Shown: positions 21,820-34,400 of the stretch, in pieces
Layout: every line of letters begins with the position of its first letter
Position numbering within the stretch: position 1 is the stretch's first letter
Assembly (NCBI GenBank): GCA_036346375.1
Contig: CM070520.1
Location: 49,309,854 to 49,373,853 of the forward strand
Source of the DNA: Guadua angustifolia
Taxonomy: Eukaryota; Streptophyta; Magnoliopsida; Poales; Poaceae
Reading direction: 5' to 3'
Length of the DNA: 64,000 bases
The notes under the pieces: model-generated
What the model was told of the DNA's origin: nothing
What the model saw: the letters and a program-made list of their open reading frames with translations, nothing else
Database searches by the model: none
Program-made: the position numbers and the translations under genes

Positions 21820-23204
21820 AATAAACAAGATGAAAATGGTATTGTAGTTAGAAATAAAGCTAGATTAGTGGCGCAAGGTTTCACTCAAATTGAAGGATTA
21901 GATTTTGGTGAAACTTTACTTTTAGCTAGAGATTAGAAGCCATTAGAATTTTGCTTGCGTTTGCATCAAGTTTTGACATTAAGTTATATCAAATGGATGT
22001 AAAGAGTGCATTCTTAAATGGACAAATATCCGAGTTGGTATTTGTCAAACAACCTCCTAGTTTTTAAAATTCCAAATATCCTAATCATGTTTACAAACTC
22101 TCTAAGGCGCTATACGGTCTTAAGCAAGCTCCTCGGGCTTGGCATGAGCGGCTTAGAGATTTTCTACTCTCAAAGGGTTTCAAAATTGGGAAGGTTGATA
22201 CAACGCTCTTTACAAAAATAATTGATGACGAATTCTTTGTATGCCAAATATATGTTGATGATATCATTTTTGATTCTACTAACGAAGATTTTTGCAAAGA
22301 ATTTGGTGACATGATGTCCAGGGAGTTTGAAATGTCGATGATCGGGAAGTTGAGCTTCTTCCTTGGACTCCAAATTAAGCAACTCAAGAATGGGACGTTC
22401 GTAAGTCAAATCAAGTACACGAAGGATCTTCTCAAAAGATTTGGCATGGAGGACGCAAAGTCGATCAAGACTCCAATGGCATCAAACGGGCATCTCGACT
22501 TAAATGAGGTAGGTAAACCAGTAGATTTAAAGCTTTATAGATCCATGATTGGTAGTTTGCTTTACCTCACCGCTTCTAGGCCCGATATTATGTTTAGTGT
22601 ATGCATGTGTGCTCGCTTTCAAGCTTCTCCCAAAGAATGTCATTTAGTTGCCATAAAAAGAGTTTTAAGATATTTAAAACATTCCTCAAACATAGGGTTA
22701 TGGTATCCTAAAGGTGCAAAATTTGATTTAATTGGATATTCGGATTCGGATTATGCGGGTTGTAAAGTGGATAGAAAAAGCACCTCCGGGAGTTGTCAAT
22801 TGCTAGGTAGATCCCTAGTTTCATGGTTCTCCAAGAAGCAAAACTCCGTAGCTTTATCCACCGCCGAAGTCGAATACATATCCGCCGGTAGTTGTTGCGC
22901 TCAATTGTTATGGATGAGGCAAACTCTAATGGATTATGGAATAAGTTTTTAAAAAGTGCCTCTCTTATGTGATAATGAAAGCGCGGTTAAAATAGCCAAT
23001 AATCCCGTCCAACACTCAAGAACCAAGCATATAGATATTCGCCATCATTTCTTGAGAGATCACGTGAGTAAAGGGGATATTGAGATTAGTCACATAAGAA
23101 CGGAAAATCAATTAGCGGATATACTCACTAAACCATTAGATGAGACTAGATTTTGCAAATTGAGGAATGAATTAAATGTCATTGATATCTCTAACGTGGC
23201 CTAA
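21820..23204 (+). pseudogene. SIRE reverse transcriptase and RNase H, broken
   Basis: RT sequence continues after the 21817 stop (KARLVAQGFTQIEGLDFGE). About two extra bases near 21935 and a TAA at 22065-22067 disrupt it. [18 protein letters not shown] and the active site YVDD (22251-22262) follow in frame. From 22311 the frame is open through RNase H (SDSDYAGCKVDRKSTSG) to a TAA at 22950. It resumes at 22956-23204 with the conserved C-terminus (RTKHIDIRHHFLRDHV, ADILTKPLD). All domains are recognisable but no continuous product is possible. Confidence 0.9.
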
Positions 23205-24531
23205 GTGATATTCCTTTGGTTGCTTAAATTGGTTTTTATTTGGTATGTGTTCTTTAGATGAGTCTCACATCAAGGGGGAGTAATATGTAATTCATGTATA
23301 TATCACATCCCCTAAATGTGGAAAATTGAAGATTGTGCTATAAATATCTTAAAAGATAAAACTAGACTTTATGAGTCAAAATTATTTGGAAATAATCTAT
23401 TTTGGATTTTTTAAAGTGCAAAGGTTTCTCAAGTTTTCATTTAAAAATCAATTATTATGTAAATCTCATCTTTTGGAACTTATATCATGTTATAACCTAT
23501 TTGTGTTTACAACGAAACAAATTTGTTTTAGAAGGCTTGATAAAATTCAAAATCGCGATCTATATTGATCTAATAAAGGCACATCTTGAGTTTTGCCCAA
23601 AGAGCTAGAATTGCCATACTTCTAGTTGCTTATGTGGTATTTCAACTCGAACAAGTCAAATCATTATTCCTTATTTAATTGTGTATAAAAGTTGTTGTTT
23701 TGTGCTTATTCTTACGATTGGAAATGTTCTAAAATTTACTCAAAATTACTAGTATATCTATTGAGCAAATTCGCGGCCAAAATTCCTCTCTTCTCCCTAC
23801 TTTCATTTGTCTCGGCACCACTTGCCCATACGCCAGTAGTACATAAAAGTACAGTACTCACGGGTCCAGAGCGTAGTACCGCTCGGATAAAAAATGGTGG
23901 GGCCACTTCATTTCCTGCCGTTTCTCTGCCTTCTCTCTCTCTCTTCATCAATACTCCGCACCCGAGACCTCTTCCTCTTCCATTTTCGTGCGGCCACTCT
24001 CTCTCCTCCTCTCAAACCCTAATCTTCATCTCCTCAAAATCTTCTTGTTTGCGGGGTTTTCTTCCATTGATTTCAGTCCTTGAGTCCTCCTCCGAAAGGT
24101 ATCACTCATCTCCATCATTCCCTTCTATTTCATCTCTTTTGATCAATCTAGGGTTTGAATGAAGATTTAAATGTGTAATCTTGTTTTAAGGCAAAATACT
24201 TGAGGATTAGGTGTAAAATTGAAGTTCTTAATATTCCCTAGCCCCTAATCCTAGTTTAAATCATCAATTGCCTCAACATTGCCTCAAATTTGCCCAAGAT
24301 CCACCTCGGTCGCGCTCGGGCGGCACTACCAGCCACTGGGAGCGGTAGTACCGACCTTGCGGTACTCTGGGTCTCGATGGCGATAATCTGGGCCGTCTTG
24401 ATTAAAGCACCGAGTTTTGAGCATTTTTGAAGTAATGTTTCTTCACGACACTCACACATTTCATTTCTATCTTGTCAAATCCTATTCATATTCACTGCTC
24501 ACTCCCAAACTCCTTGAAATTGCTTTAGATC
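23205..24531 (+). other. Spacer between pol and the env-position ORF
   Basis: No coding region. It carries a purine-rich GGGGGAG near 23273 and a leader-like C/T-rich stretch (23780-24150). It also has LTR-type palindromic motifs (GCGGTAGTACCG near 24340), suggesting exchange of sequence between the LTR and the spacer. Confidence 0.6.
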
Positions 24532-26048
24532 ATGCCTCGCACTAAGGTTGCCGGAACTGGTCCTTCTGGAGGGGGCAAGGGTACGAAGAAGACGACTAAA
24601 GGTCGTGGCGTGGCCACTTCTGACTCGGAGAGCGGAGATAGCGATAACTCTTTCACCGTCGCAATGAGGACCACAAGGGCTAAAGGGAAGGGTCCTGCTG
24701 AGCCTTCCCAGGCTAAGAAGAGAAAAGTTCCCGCTCCTGCTCCTCAAATTACTAGCAGTGACGATGAGACTGAGAGTGATAATGAGGAAAGTTCAGAGGA
24801 AGAAGAAGTGGTGCCTCCGGTTGGAAGGCACGATCCTTCTCAAATTAAAGGCGATGATTATTATGCTCGAAGAAGTCAGAATCAGTATCTCCAACCCCGC
24901 TCCGCCCCAAATCCAAGGTTCCATTCCTTGTTTCAGCAGAGGGTGTTTGAGCAAGTATATCTGGACAAGGACTTTGCCAACCAGCGCTGGGTCAGTTGGA
25001 AGCATGTTCGAGAGCAGCCAGAATTTATTGGTATTCCTGAGTTGTTCGGCGGAGCTGGCTTATACAACTTCCTTGGTACAAGGACTGATTACCATGAGAA
25101 GGTCATCAAGCAATTTTATGCAACGCTTTATGTTTCTGACAATTGTGAGCAAATCACCTGGATGACTGACTCTACCCGATACACTGCTTCCAAGGATGAT
25201 TTTGAGCATGCCTTGGGAATCTTTCACAGTCGACATCCTAAAATCCATGATGAGCCTCCCTTGACATTAGAGCAAGCTTCTGAGTTCTATGATCAGTCTC
25301 ATGTTTTCAGAATTGGAAACTCTGCCGGTCTTCTGCTCCAACCTAGCATGGTCAACAAAATTATTCGTGTCACTATTCATCTGAAGAGTGGCAATTTTGA
25401 TGCTGTGAGAGGCCATGCTTGGAATTTCATTGCAAAGATCATGGCGAGGGAGAAATTTGATGTGGTGGACTTCATAATAAGGGAGATGTTTCAATCTGCT
25501 AGGGATAGGGGAAAACCATCTACTTTGCTCCATATATCATGGCGCTAATCCGGAGAGTTGCCGAGTACAATAGTGCCACCCCTAATCCTCATAAGCCATA
25601 CAAGCCTCGCGTCGCTCCACCTCAAGCCTTGCATCACATCGCCGAGCAAGCCGCTCAAGCAAGAGCTCAAGCCGGGCAAGCTGCCCAAGCCCAATCTCAA
25701 GCCGCTCAAGCTGCTTCCGTGCCCGATGCCTACCTTGCTAGCCTTGAGACGCTCCGTTCGGACATGATGGCTGGTTTTGCGAGACAAGAATCCTATATGC
25801 AGGGCCAGTTTGCCCTTGTGCTTGAGCTGCAGTACAACAATCGTCAGATGGTTGAGCAGGTCCGTGAGCGCTTGGACACGCTGAACACTTCCTTTGGTGA
25901 CTATCGTTCATACCATCAGTCGTATCAGCGTCGTCGTCCGGATAGCAGCAGTATTCCTACTTCCCATGATCCTCCTCCGTCATCCGCCTGGTCTCCATGG
26001 TCTTCTTCTCCGCCGCACGACTCTGCTCCTGGTGATGGCGAGGAGTAG
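24532..26048 (+). pseudogene. Extra ORF in env position (plant transposon protein-like)
   Basis: The first frame (24532-25548, 338 codons) has a Lys/Arg- and Asp/Glu-rich N-terminus (basic runs KKTTKGRG and KKRKV, acidic EESSEEEEVV). A globular part then resembles the domain annotated in plants as putative plant transposon protein (RYTASKDDFEHALGI). A second frame, overlapping from 25539 and open to 26048, continues it with an Ala/Gln-rich, probably coiled-coil stretch and a Pro/Ser-rich end. The join near 25520-25545 looks like loss of one base. Together they correspond to a protein of roughly 505 residues. I see no signal peptide or transmembrane segment, so calling it an envelope is not justified. 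Its function is unknown. Confidence 0.75.
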
Positions 26049-26603
26049 ACGATTCTTTGGCGATCCTCTTTTGGTCCTTGATGACAAAGGGGGAGAAGAA
26101 TGAAGAATTAAAGTCCGTTGAAGCCTAGCTCAAAACTATCAATTTTATTGTAATAAACTTGCTTAACTTATGTGGTTGTTGGTTTTAAACCCTTTGTGGT
26201 TATTCATGTCGTCGTTTTGCGTCTTGTTGAATTTATATGTTGTGAACTTGGTCTTGAACTAAAGTCTATGGTCTTTTGCGCTCAAATTTTATCCAAAATT
26301 TATCCCTCCTATGTGTTTCGCATCATGTCATTCAATTGAATAATATCATCTCCATTGTCATATGAAAATCCTATACAAATGTGCAAACTTTTATTGTTTA
26401 TCCATGGCATATTTGTAGGGGGAGTCATGTTCTCATTTAGCAATATCTTGACTCAAATACCTTTTGTCCTTTAAACGACAAAATATTGCTAAATAAGATT
26501 CCCACGGTGTGAGTAATTAATTTTTATTGGTCACTCACACTAAATATCAATTTACTTCAATTTGATTATAAGGATTGTCATCAATTACAAAAAAGGGGGA
26601 GAT
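26049..26603 (+). other. 3' spacer and polypurine tract
   Basis: Non-coding, with GGGGGAG copies near 26088 and 26417. The functional polypurine tract AAAAAAGGGGGAGA is at 26589-26602, next to the 3' LTR. Confidence 0.8.
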
Positions 26604-28077
26604 TGAAAGCATCTAGGCCCCCATGTGGTTATGGTTCTGATAATTAATGACAACCACGCGAAAAAGACTAAACGATGTTTGTGCAAGTGAGTTGAAAACA
26701 GGTAATACTACTCTTCTATCGACATTGGAGTGTCTCAAGCTCAAATGGAAGGAGTACGCGCAAAAGAAGCTAAAGAAGTGAAGGTATAAAATTTAGAAGC
26801 ATTTTCTAGTCTTTTTCACCGATCTCGGAGTTGGGAAAAAGATCGGATTATTAGGATAGTAGCCGTACTATCAAGAGGGACTTGGTTTGGGCATTGAAAC
26901 TTGAAAGTGCAAAGAATATGGCTCATTAGTCCATTTGTTAGATTATGCATTCGAGAAAAAGTTCGAAATCTGAAAATTGCTTAAGGCCGGCACTACCGCA
27001 TGCATCAAGCGGTAGTACCGCATTTGCGGTACTACCGGGGTTTCTATGGCGGTAGCTATATTCCAGAGGGCAAGTTTTTCGGGACTTCTCACGGTAAGCA
27101 CTACTGTTTGCTGAGCGGTAGTAATCAAGAATGCTTGATACTACCGCATCTCTCATGTGATAGTTTTATTCCAGAGCGGTTGTTTTTCCTTCGGCAAGTG
27201 CAGATTATCAAGACCCCATGGGCGATAGTACCGCCACATAAAAATTGTCAGAACGGTTACGTGTCGGTAGCATTAAATGCCCGTTATAGCCGTTACACTC
27301 AGTGCGGTACTCTACCCTTAGAGGGCGAGTAGTACAAACCATATGCATAAAAAGCTGCGATGAGAGTAAATAATGGCTAGTTTGAGTTGGTAGGGTTATA
27401 AATACCCCTCACCGTGCTAGGGCCTGGTTGGTGACTCCATTGAATACATTCTAAGCCCTAGCAACTCTCTCCACTCTCTTGTGCATTGAATTCTTGATTC
27501 TTGAGTTTTGGAGAGCAACAAGTGAGTGCATTGCATTAGTGAGCCATATTGATTGCACTCTTGGGTTCAAGCCTACGTCAAGTTTGTTACTCTTGGAGGT
27601 TGCCGTCTCCTAGACGGCTTGGAGGCGTGAGGCTCCGGTGATCTTCTCAAAGGAGGTTGTGTGAAGACACAGGCGGTTGTGAAGGCACGGCTCGCCTACC
27701 GGGAGCGGGAAGAGCTATCGCTAGTGATCGGGGAAGGCTCAAGCGAGTGGAGCCGGCTTGAAGGAATTCAAGCTACCTCAACGTAGAGTAGGGGAGACCG
27801 GCAAGTCTCCGAGACCACGGGAAAAATTCTCTCGTCCATCAATTGTGGTTTGCTTGTTTTTATTCTCGTGGAATTCTAGCTATTTGATTCTTGTGTGCTA
27901 CTTGCTTAGCAATTAATATACTTGCGTAGTGATATTATCTTGTGATCACTAGAATTGTTAAGAATTAAATTCGGCAAAATTATCACTTGTTCTTAGCAAT
28001 CATTAAACTTGAATTTAGTGATAGAAAATTTTAGAAAAGCCTATTCACCCCCCTCTAGGCTCATCCTCGATCTTACA
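26604..28077 (+). repeat. 3' LTR of the SIRE-type element
   Basis: Begins TGAAAGCATCTAGG and ends GATCTTACA. TATA box at about 27395-27403. The hairpin at 27009-27038 matches that in the 5' LTR. Confidence 0.95.
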
Positions 28078-29588
28078 ACTTGCCTTTAGGGTTATTGTAG
28101 ATTTACAGAGAAGCCTAAAGATTTCTTCCATTGCTCTGCTCTTGATAGCCACATCCCTGCATAACTGCACTGAAGTTGTATTACATAAAATTGCCAAGCA
28201 TTCAGATAAAGAGGCCAATATATGCAGATCCCGAAATTGTTGTGCTCTCAAAACTATCAACATCCTCACAAAACAAAGCAATGTATTCGCACCACAAGAA
28301 CACTAAAAGAAAGTGCATGCAAAGAAAGTTTATGCTAAAAGTTTAACATTGAGATCAATTTAAGTAACTACTTAGGAAGTACAGAACATACATTATTTGC
28401 CAAAATAAAAGACTCCACAAGGGTCTAATTTCCTAGATAGTTGCATTTCAACCAACACATTTTGAACATTTCTCAAAGACCGGCATTTCTAGCTCAATCA
28501 AACCGCAACTCATCTCACTTTTATGAGTACCGGATGATTGACACGGGCCGAGTATTGCAATCCGAATTTACCAACTAACAAGTGTGCGATATTAAACAAA
28601 TGGATACCAAGCAACCTTGAGTTCGAACAAGCAAACAGCCAATCACATAGACATAGTACTAACATAAGAACAAACTATGCCCTATGCGACTCATGGTTAC
28701 ACTACATCTCACTATTTGACCCACGCACATGTGAGCGAAGAACGAAAATGAGTCAAGTTCGTGGTCCAAATGAGACAGATCACTTTAGAACACTTGCAAG
28801 AAGCAACTCAGCGAGAACCCAATCCCGACTTCTTAAGGCCAGAATGGGGAACTCTAAGGGGGTCATATGAGCAAACACCTATCAGTCATTTCATCGAACA
28901 CCTGACATGCGCAAAGAACTAAACCCTCTATTTGATTGTTTGAGTTCTCACCACAAGGAGGCGAAGGGGCTGCAGTTGCTGCAAGTGCTGAGGCTGCTGC
29001 CGAGTGGGAGGGAGGAGCGCCGGCTGGAGAGGAGGCGCAGGGGAGCTCGGCTCAGGGCTCACCGACCAAGGCCGCCACTGCTCTGCTTCTTCACCGAGCT
29101 GGAGTTCTCTTCTTGTTGTTACTGTTCTTTGAGCCAGGAGAGGCGCGCAGGGAGGAGCCGGCTAGAAGGGGGTAGAGGCGACGCCGGCCAGTAGGGGAGG
29201 AGGGCCAGGGGGAGTGGGATCGGGAGACTGCAGGCGCAGGAGGAAGGCAGGGGCTGGAAAAAGAAGACTGCCTCCAAGGTTTTTCAGCCACTCATTTGAA
29301 GAAAGAGAGAGAGGTTAGGTGAGGGAGGGGAATTTCCCAAAAACCCCTCCAAAAACCAAAATCCAACGTCTAACCAATAGCGCAAACCAAATAATTTAAT
29401 TCTTGGCGCGCAACGACAATTGTCAGAATAGACAACTTGTCGCAAAAAAACTAAACAGCAAGGAGGAAACACCAATTCCGATAAGCAATCGGCAAAACTC
29501 AGGACTTTCTAAGAAGAAAGTTAAAACTGAGAGACAACAAAAATCAACCCCGGCCAAAAACCTTGGAAAAACCATTTGCGGTATTACA

Positions 29589-30290
29589 TTATTATTAAAG
29601 CAAATCTTTGTATTGATTATCAATCTTTTATCAGGACGTAGCACTGTCAGAATTTTTGTAACTTCTTAAAGCTTGATCATCATATCAAAATTTTATATAA
29701 ACATTAATGATATATGAGAAACAACCAAAAAAATTTAAAAATGTTCTAAAGTGGTTTGTACCATTTTTCATTTGGTTGAAGTTTGCCGGTATGGCTTTTA
29801 TCAGGACAGTAGCACTTTCTACATTTTTAGAAATTCATGATGTTTGATCATCATTTAAAAATTTTATAAGAACATTATTAATGCATCATAACCATGAAAA
29901 AATTCAAAATTTTATAACATGGTTTGTTTCATTTTTCATTCGGTTCAAACTTGCCGGTCAGTGTTTTATCAGGACAGTTATAATATTTAAATTTTAAAAA
30001 AATTCTTAGATTTAATAATTATCTAAAATTTTTATGGGAACATCACTGATGTGTCAAGAATCTCCGCAAAAAATTTCAAAAGTTTTTGATATCGTTTGAG
30101 CTATTTTTTTGATCAATATAATTTTGCCAAGATCTCGACAAATCTCACCGAGATCTCGGAAATCTCAGTAGAAAAAAATGGATTTGAAAATCCATTTTTG
30201 TGGTTCGTCCGAAATTTGTAAATCTTGACGAGATTTCATTCTCCGACCACGGGCGATATTTAGAGCAAAACGGGATTTCAATCCCTGCCC
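29589..30290. repeat. Right part of the AAATTTCGG-end repeat element
   Basis: Continuation of 13951-14670 beyond the solo LTR. It contains three tandem units and ends with GAGATCTCGG, CCGAAATTTG and GACGAGATTTCATTCTCC, which mirror the left end. The segment is present in opposite orientation at 59640-59890 (shared GAAAAATGGTACAAAC). Confidence 0.55.
29627..30127. repeat. Three tandem units of about 167 bp
   Basis: Units start at 29627, 29797 and 29965, each with TTTATCAGGAC. Units one and two also share TGATCATCAT and CATTTTTCATT followed by GGTT. Divergence between units is substantial. Confidence 0.8.
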
Positions 30291-30324
30291 ACACTTTTGA
30301 TACTTTGCTATTTTTAAAAGAATT

Positions 30325-31400
30325 CTACTCTTTAAAGCTTTGACCAATAAGACATATGCAAATATTTAGATTTGTTGCATGAAAATGGCATCAGTAGATT
30401 CACTGCCAAAATTATTTCTATATTACCACATTTTTAATACGTTTACTAATTATATGTATAATTTAAAAAGGTAATAGTCAAATGTGTATGAGACTGTGTT
30501 GATGCCCTAAATGAGAAGTAATTAAATCTGACCAGAGGTAGTAATTAACAAAATGAATAAGTGCAATTCACAACCTAAAATCTGATTTGGTTCATTTTGA
30601 AGACTGATATTCAAATGTGAAGGCATCTGCATACCGCATTCACATCGCATTCAGAACCCCATGACCACCACCACTTGCGGTTTTGTAATTTGACCGACTA
30701 ACCTCGCGATTTGTAATTTCAAGACGTCCACTTGCGCTTTGTCATTTGAGCCAACCGAGGCCCAATTTGTAATTGCAAGACGTCCATTTGCACTTGTGTA
30801 ATTTTTGAACCGATCGAGGTCCAGTCTCCTCGAAAGGAAAAGAATAGTTTGTTTTGAATATGTCAGAAGGCTTCACCATCACATGGTCGTCGCCGCTTTC
30901 CCTATGACTTGCTGAGGCCCAGTCTCCAAGAAAGGCCCAAAAATTTGCCATTAGTTTAATAGTTATTTATTACCTTTTTTCAAATACACTTTCAATATAT
31001 TTATTGTGGTTAAATTCAAGTTATTGTTTTATGTAAAAGAATCATATGAATATATTTATTGCATTTAAATTCAAGTTATTGCTTTCTACAAAGGAACCAT
31101 ATAGCTATTACTTTGTCAAGCATTACATGATTATAATTGTAACATTTTCATATGGCTTGCTGTGTATTTTATGTACTCACAGTTATTCACCCTTGCCGAT
31201 CAATTGCTGAGGAAGGACCGATAAATACCGAGTTCTATGAGGAAGAGTACTATGAAGACTTCATAACTAAGAGTGCATTTTCCCACACAATTACCTATGG
31301 CATGTTGAATAGTCCAAGTTATCTTATTTTCACCGCAAAAGTTTATTAGGTTCTTAAGCCCTAGGAGACATAGTTGTGTAAACATTAATCATAATGTAAC
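30325..31400 (+). repeat. Dispersed repeat, second copy
   Basis: Matches 9843-10819 in the same orientation, with some added sequence near 30990-31080. The left end cuts into the Stowaway MITE. The right end abuts a new sequence beginning TGTAACGACC at 31401. Confidence 0.65.
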
Positions 31401-34400
31401 GACCCTCATTTTCACATTAAATGCCAAAATAGAAATCTGTTGTGCACTCAGTACTAGTCCCATGACCAGTAGCTAGTACGCACATTTACAACGATTGGAA
31501 TCACAACCATACGTTAAATTATTAAAGCAGAAACTATATATACAATATATTCTTACAATTCAGAGTAAATAGTGGCAGAAGAAGCAAATGTCTTGCAGTG
31601 TGCCCATCCAATCTTTCACGCAACTCACAAGATATAATCCCTAGAAAGATCGCTTCATTAAAACTCCCGTATCTTGCGACCATAAATATTCCTTGGAGCC
31701 TCGCTTTCTTATCCACCTAAAATAATAGATTAAGTAAGGTTGAGTATTTTCGTAATCAGTAAGACTTAAGGTGGTATTTGCAAAATGCATAAATACAGGC
31801 CATGTCAAAGAAAATTTCTACAGTTAATTTGCATAAAGCAACATTGAATTTGTAAAATAAATTATAATTTAGAAACGAAATTTGTAAAAGAATATTTGAC
31901 TAATATAAAAGTAACTAAAGCATAAGTAATAACTCACAACCCTTCGCGAGCCACGAATCATCCAATCCTGTCATAACCATTCCTTGCCAACACGAGGCAT
32001 AACAAATAAAATCAAGTCCTTTTGAAAATAATAAAACATCTAACTATGTGATGACGTTACCAAGCGTCCATGACCGCGGATGCGGCTAATTGATTAGATT
32101 TACACTCTGCAGAGGTGTACAACTTTACCTACAAGTCATGACCTTTTTATTTTGCCGCATGTTTCACGCACTTTTGGCGTTGTGGCCAGAATGTTCATGA
32201 CGAAAAACTTTATATTATCTAGGTTAACTTTGCACCAGCCTAGTAACGATAAACTCATATTATGGCAAAAGAACTCAGAGCATAGAAATGATGAAACTCT
32301 TCATAGCAAGGCGCACACTGTTGTACCGATATGCATTTACCCATACCTCTGTGTGGAAGACTCTCACAAGAAAACCTAGAAAGGAGTGCTTCTACTATCT
32401 CCTGCTTACCAATGTACAAAGTTAAACTAAATAACTTTATTGGTTTAAGGTTGTTCCATACCAGCACTTGTGGTTGTACGGGTTTCTTAGCTTGAAAACA
32501 ACCCAGTGTTCGATTCTTAATTCGACACGGGCGATACTTCTCCCTACACTACGTGCAATTCTATCTGTACAACCGGCTATTACCAATAATCACCTACATC
32601 AAACCCATAGTTTTATTTTTTAGTTTTTAGCCAAAATACCAACAACCGACATCATATCTCAATATCTCCAAGTTCAATTTGATCAGTTTATCCAATTTGT
32701 TCATCTCAAGTATAAAGCATGGCTAAGCATGATTATTAAATCGTATATACCCATTTTGACATTATGTACTATCTAATCGTATTCTAGAGTTGTCAAGGTT
32801 CACATATCAATACTTATCAAGAAAGTTTTATGAGACAACAGGTATATCTACTAATACCACAATATACTGAATTTACAGAAAATAAGTGCATGCATAAAAC
32901 AATTTGATAAACAAAATAAAAATTAAATACTAGGATCAATATGATGAAAGGGGTGCTTGACTTACTTAATTGTTGTTTACAACGAAGTCGTAGTCATGGC
33001 TGATGGTTTCGACGACGGAGTTAATGATATTGAGTTCTATACGTCGTTTAACGTAAATATAACAAATAACAATCTTTAATAGGGGCAAAAAGAATACAAA
33101 TAGAAAACCAAATAAAGATTTGCGATGGGAAACAACATGATTTAAGTTAGAGTTGTACGATTTTGTGCATTCGTGTTTTAGTTGATTATATATGTATATA
33201 CATACATATATATTGTTAACAACTTTTAGGTTGAGCGATGCATGGTTCCTTTTATGGATTATCTATTCTTGTTTTATGAATCTAAGAGCTAAAATTATGT
33301 ATTCTTGTATTTATAACTTCAAATTCAAGAGGTGAAAGTTATTTGGATTAATAGAATCGATACATTAGTCAATAAGTTGCATGTTATGAACAAATAGTAC
33401 TTAATCCGTAATTGATTTTGCATAAAAAGTGGTTTCGAATGTGTTAGAGCTGTTAGATTAGGTTATTAGCTATATATTCATAGTTTCTAAGAAGGTTCTG
33501 ATGATACAAATATCTTAACTACAGGTTTCTTCATTATTGTTGAGTTCGTTTATTCATAATATCAAGTTCAGGAATCATAATACTTAAGGTTATATTACTA
33601 TCAGGATTTATATGCAAAGCACGATGAAATGATATTATTTCTTTAGAATAGGGTAGTCTATACTTTGGAGAGCGCTCCTAAGCTGAATTTACAAATTTTA
33701 GTGTTTAGAAGAGACATTATATTCATTACTGAATAGCTTATGTGGTATCAAGTTTTACATTGTATAGAATCGGACTAGTAAGGCAAAGCTTACGATTAAC
33801 AGTTAGGGGTATTCAGCTATCATGATTTACATGAAAAGTAAGTTGTAAATAAGATATTTTTCTAGAATATAGTAGTTCATATACCAAATAGTGTTTTTAT
33901 GTTGATCTTTCTAAAATTTACATTTAGACGAGATATTTTATGGGTTGCCAAAAAGGCTTAAGTGATTCAAAAACCTACGCGATAACGGTACAGTTTTCGT
34001 TTTAAGTTTGCGACTACACCTTATGAGATAATGGAACCATTTTTTAGGCAATAGTAGGGGTCTCTAAGAGTGTTTTAAAATTGGTTTTGTGATATTTCGC
34101 TTTTATCCGAGATGTTTTTCATATAAGTGATCATTAAGGCTTAATGGGGATTTAATATAATGTTGTATAAACTTGAAATATTTTTACATATCCAGTAAAG
34201 GTATCCCAGTTTAAGGTTGTTGGATTTGGTTTCGTCAAATTTGGAGTTTGTTTGCAAAAGATATTACTATTCAGACTATTCTCGAATTGAAACTTCGACT
34301 ATTGAACTTTTAATGCTAACTATGGTAAAACCTAAATATTTTTATATATTTAGGATCCTTGTGACCTCAGAAGTATAAAGAATCTGGTTTGGCAAGGATT

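Larger units (their letters stand above)
16569..28077 (+). mobile_element. SIRE/Maximus-type Ty1-copia retrotransposon with extra ORF
   Basis: 11,509 bp with LTRs of 1475 and 1474 bp, TG...CA ends and target duplication ACTTG (16564-16568 and 28078-28082). Order: LTR, tRNA-iMet primer site, gag with two zinc knuckles, protease, integrase, RT, RNase H, long spacer, an ORF in the env position, spacer, polypurine tract, LTR. Long LTRs, copia gene order and an additional downstream ORF define the SIRE/Maximus lineage. Stops and frameshifts in gag, RT, RNase H and the extra ORF make it non-autonomous. Confidence 0.95.
14671..29588 (-). mobile_element. Solo LTR of a Tekay/Del-like gypsy element, split by SIRE
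   Basis: On the minus strand it begins TGTAATACCGC at 29588 and ends GCGCCGAGGTGTTAC at about 14673, where the terminal CA is degraded. Flanking 5-mers are TTATT on both sides (14666-14670 and 29589-29593). Without the SIRE insertion the LTR is about 3.4 kb. Its order fits a Tekay-type LTR: AT-rich start, C-rich leader (29300-28900), long middle, then a GCTGAGTCTTGGACTCACGCTTG-like motif at about 15085-15110 on the minus strand. No internal coding region or partner LTR is present, so it is probably a recombination product. Confidence 0.6.

Noticed and set aside
24532..25548. SIRE extra ORF as a true viral envelope gene
   Set aside because: No signal peptide, transmembrane segment or glycosylation-rich ectodomain is visible. 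The position alone does not justify the name.
29627..30127. Tandem units as a CRISPR-like array
   Set aside because: Units are 160-170 bp, diverged throughout, with no short identical repeats and unique spacers. The genome is a plant's.
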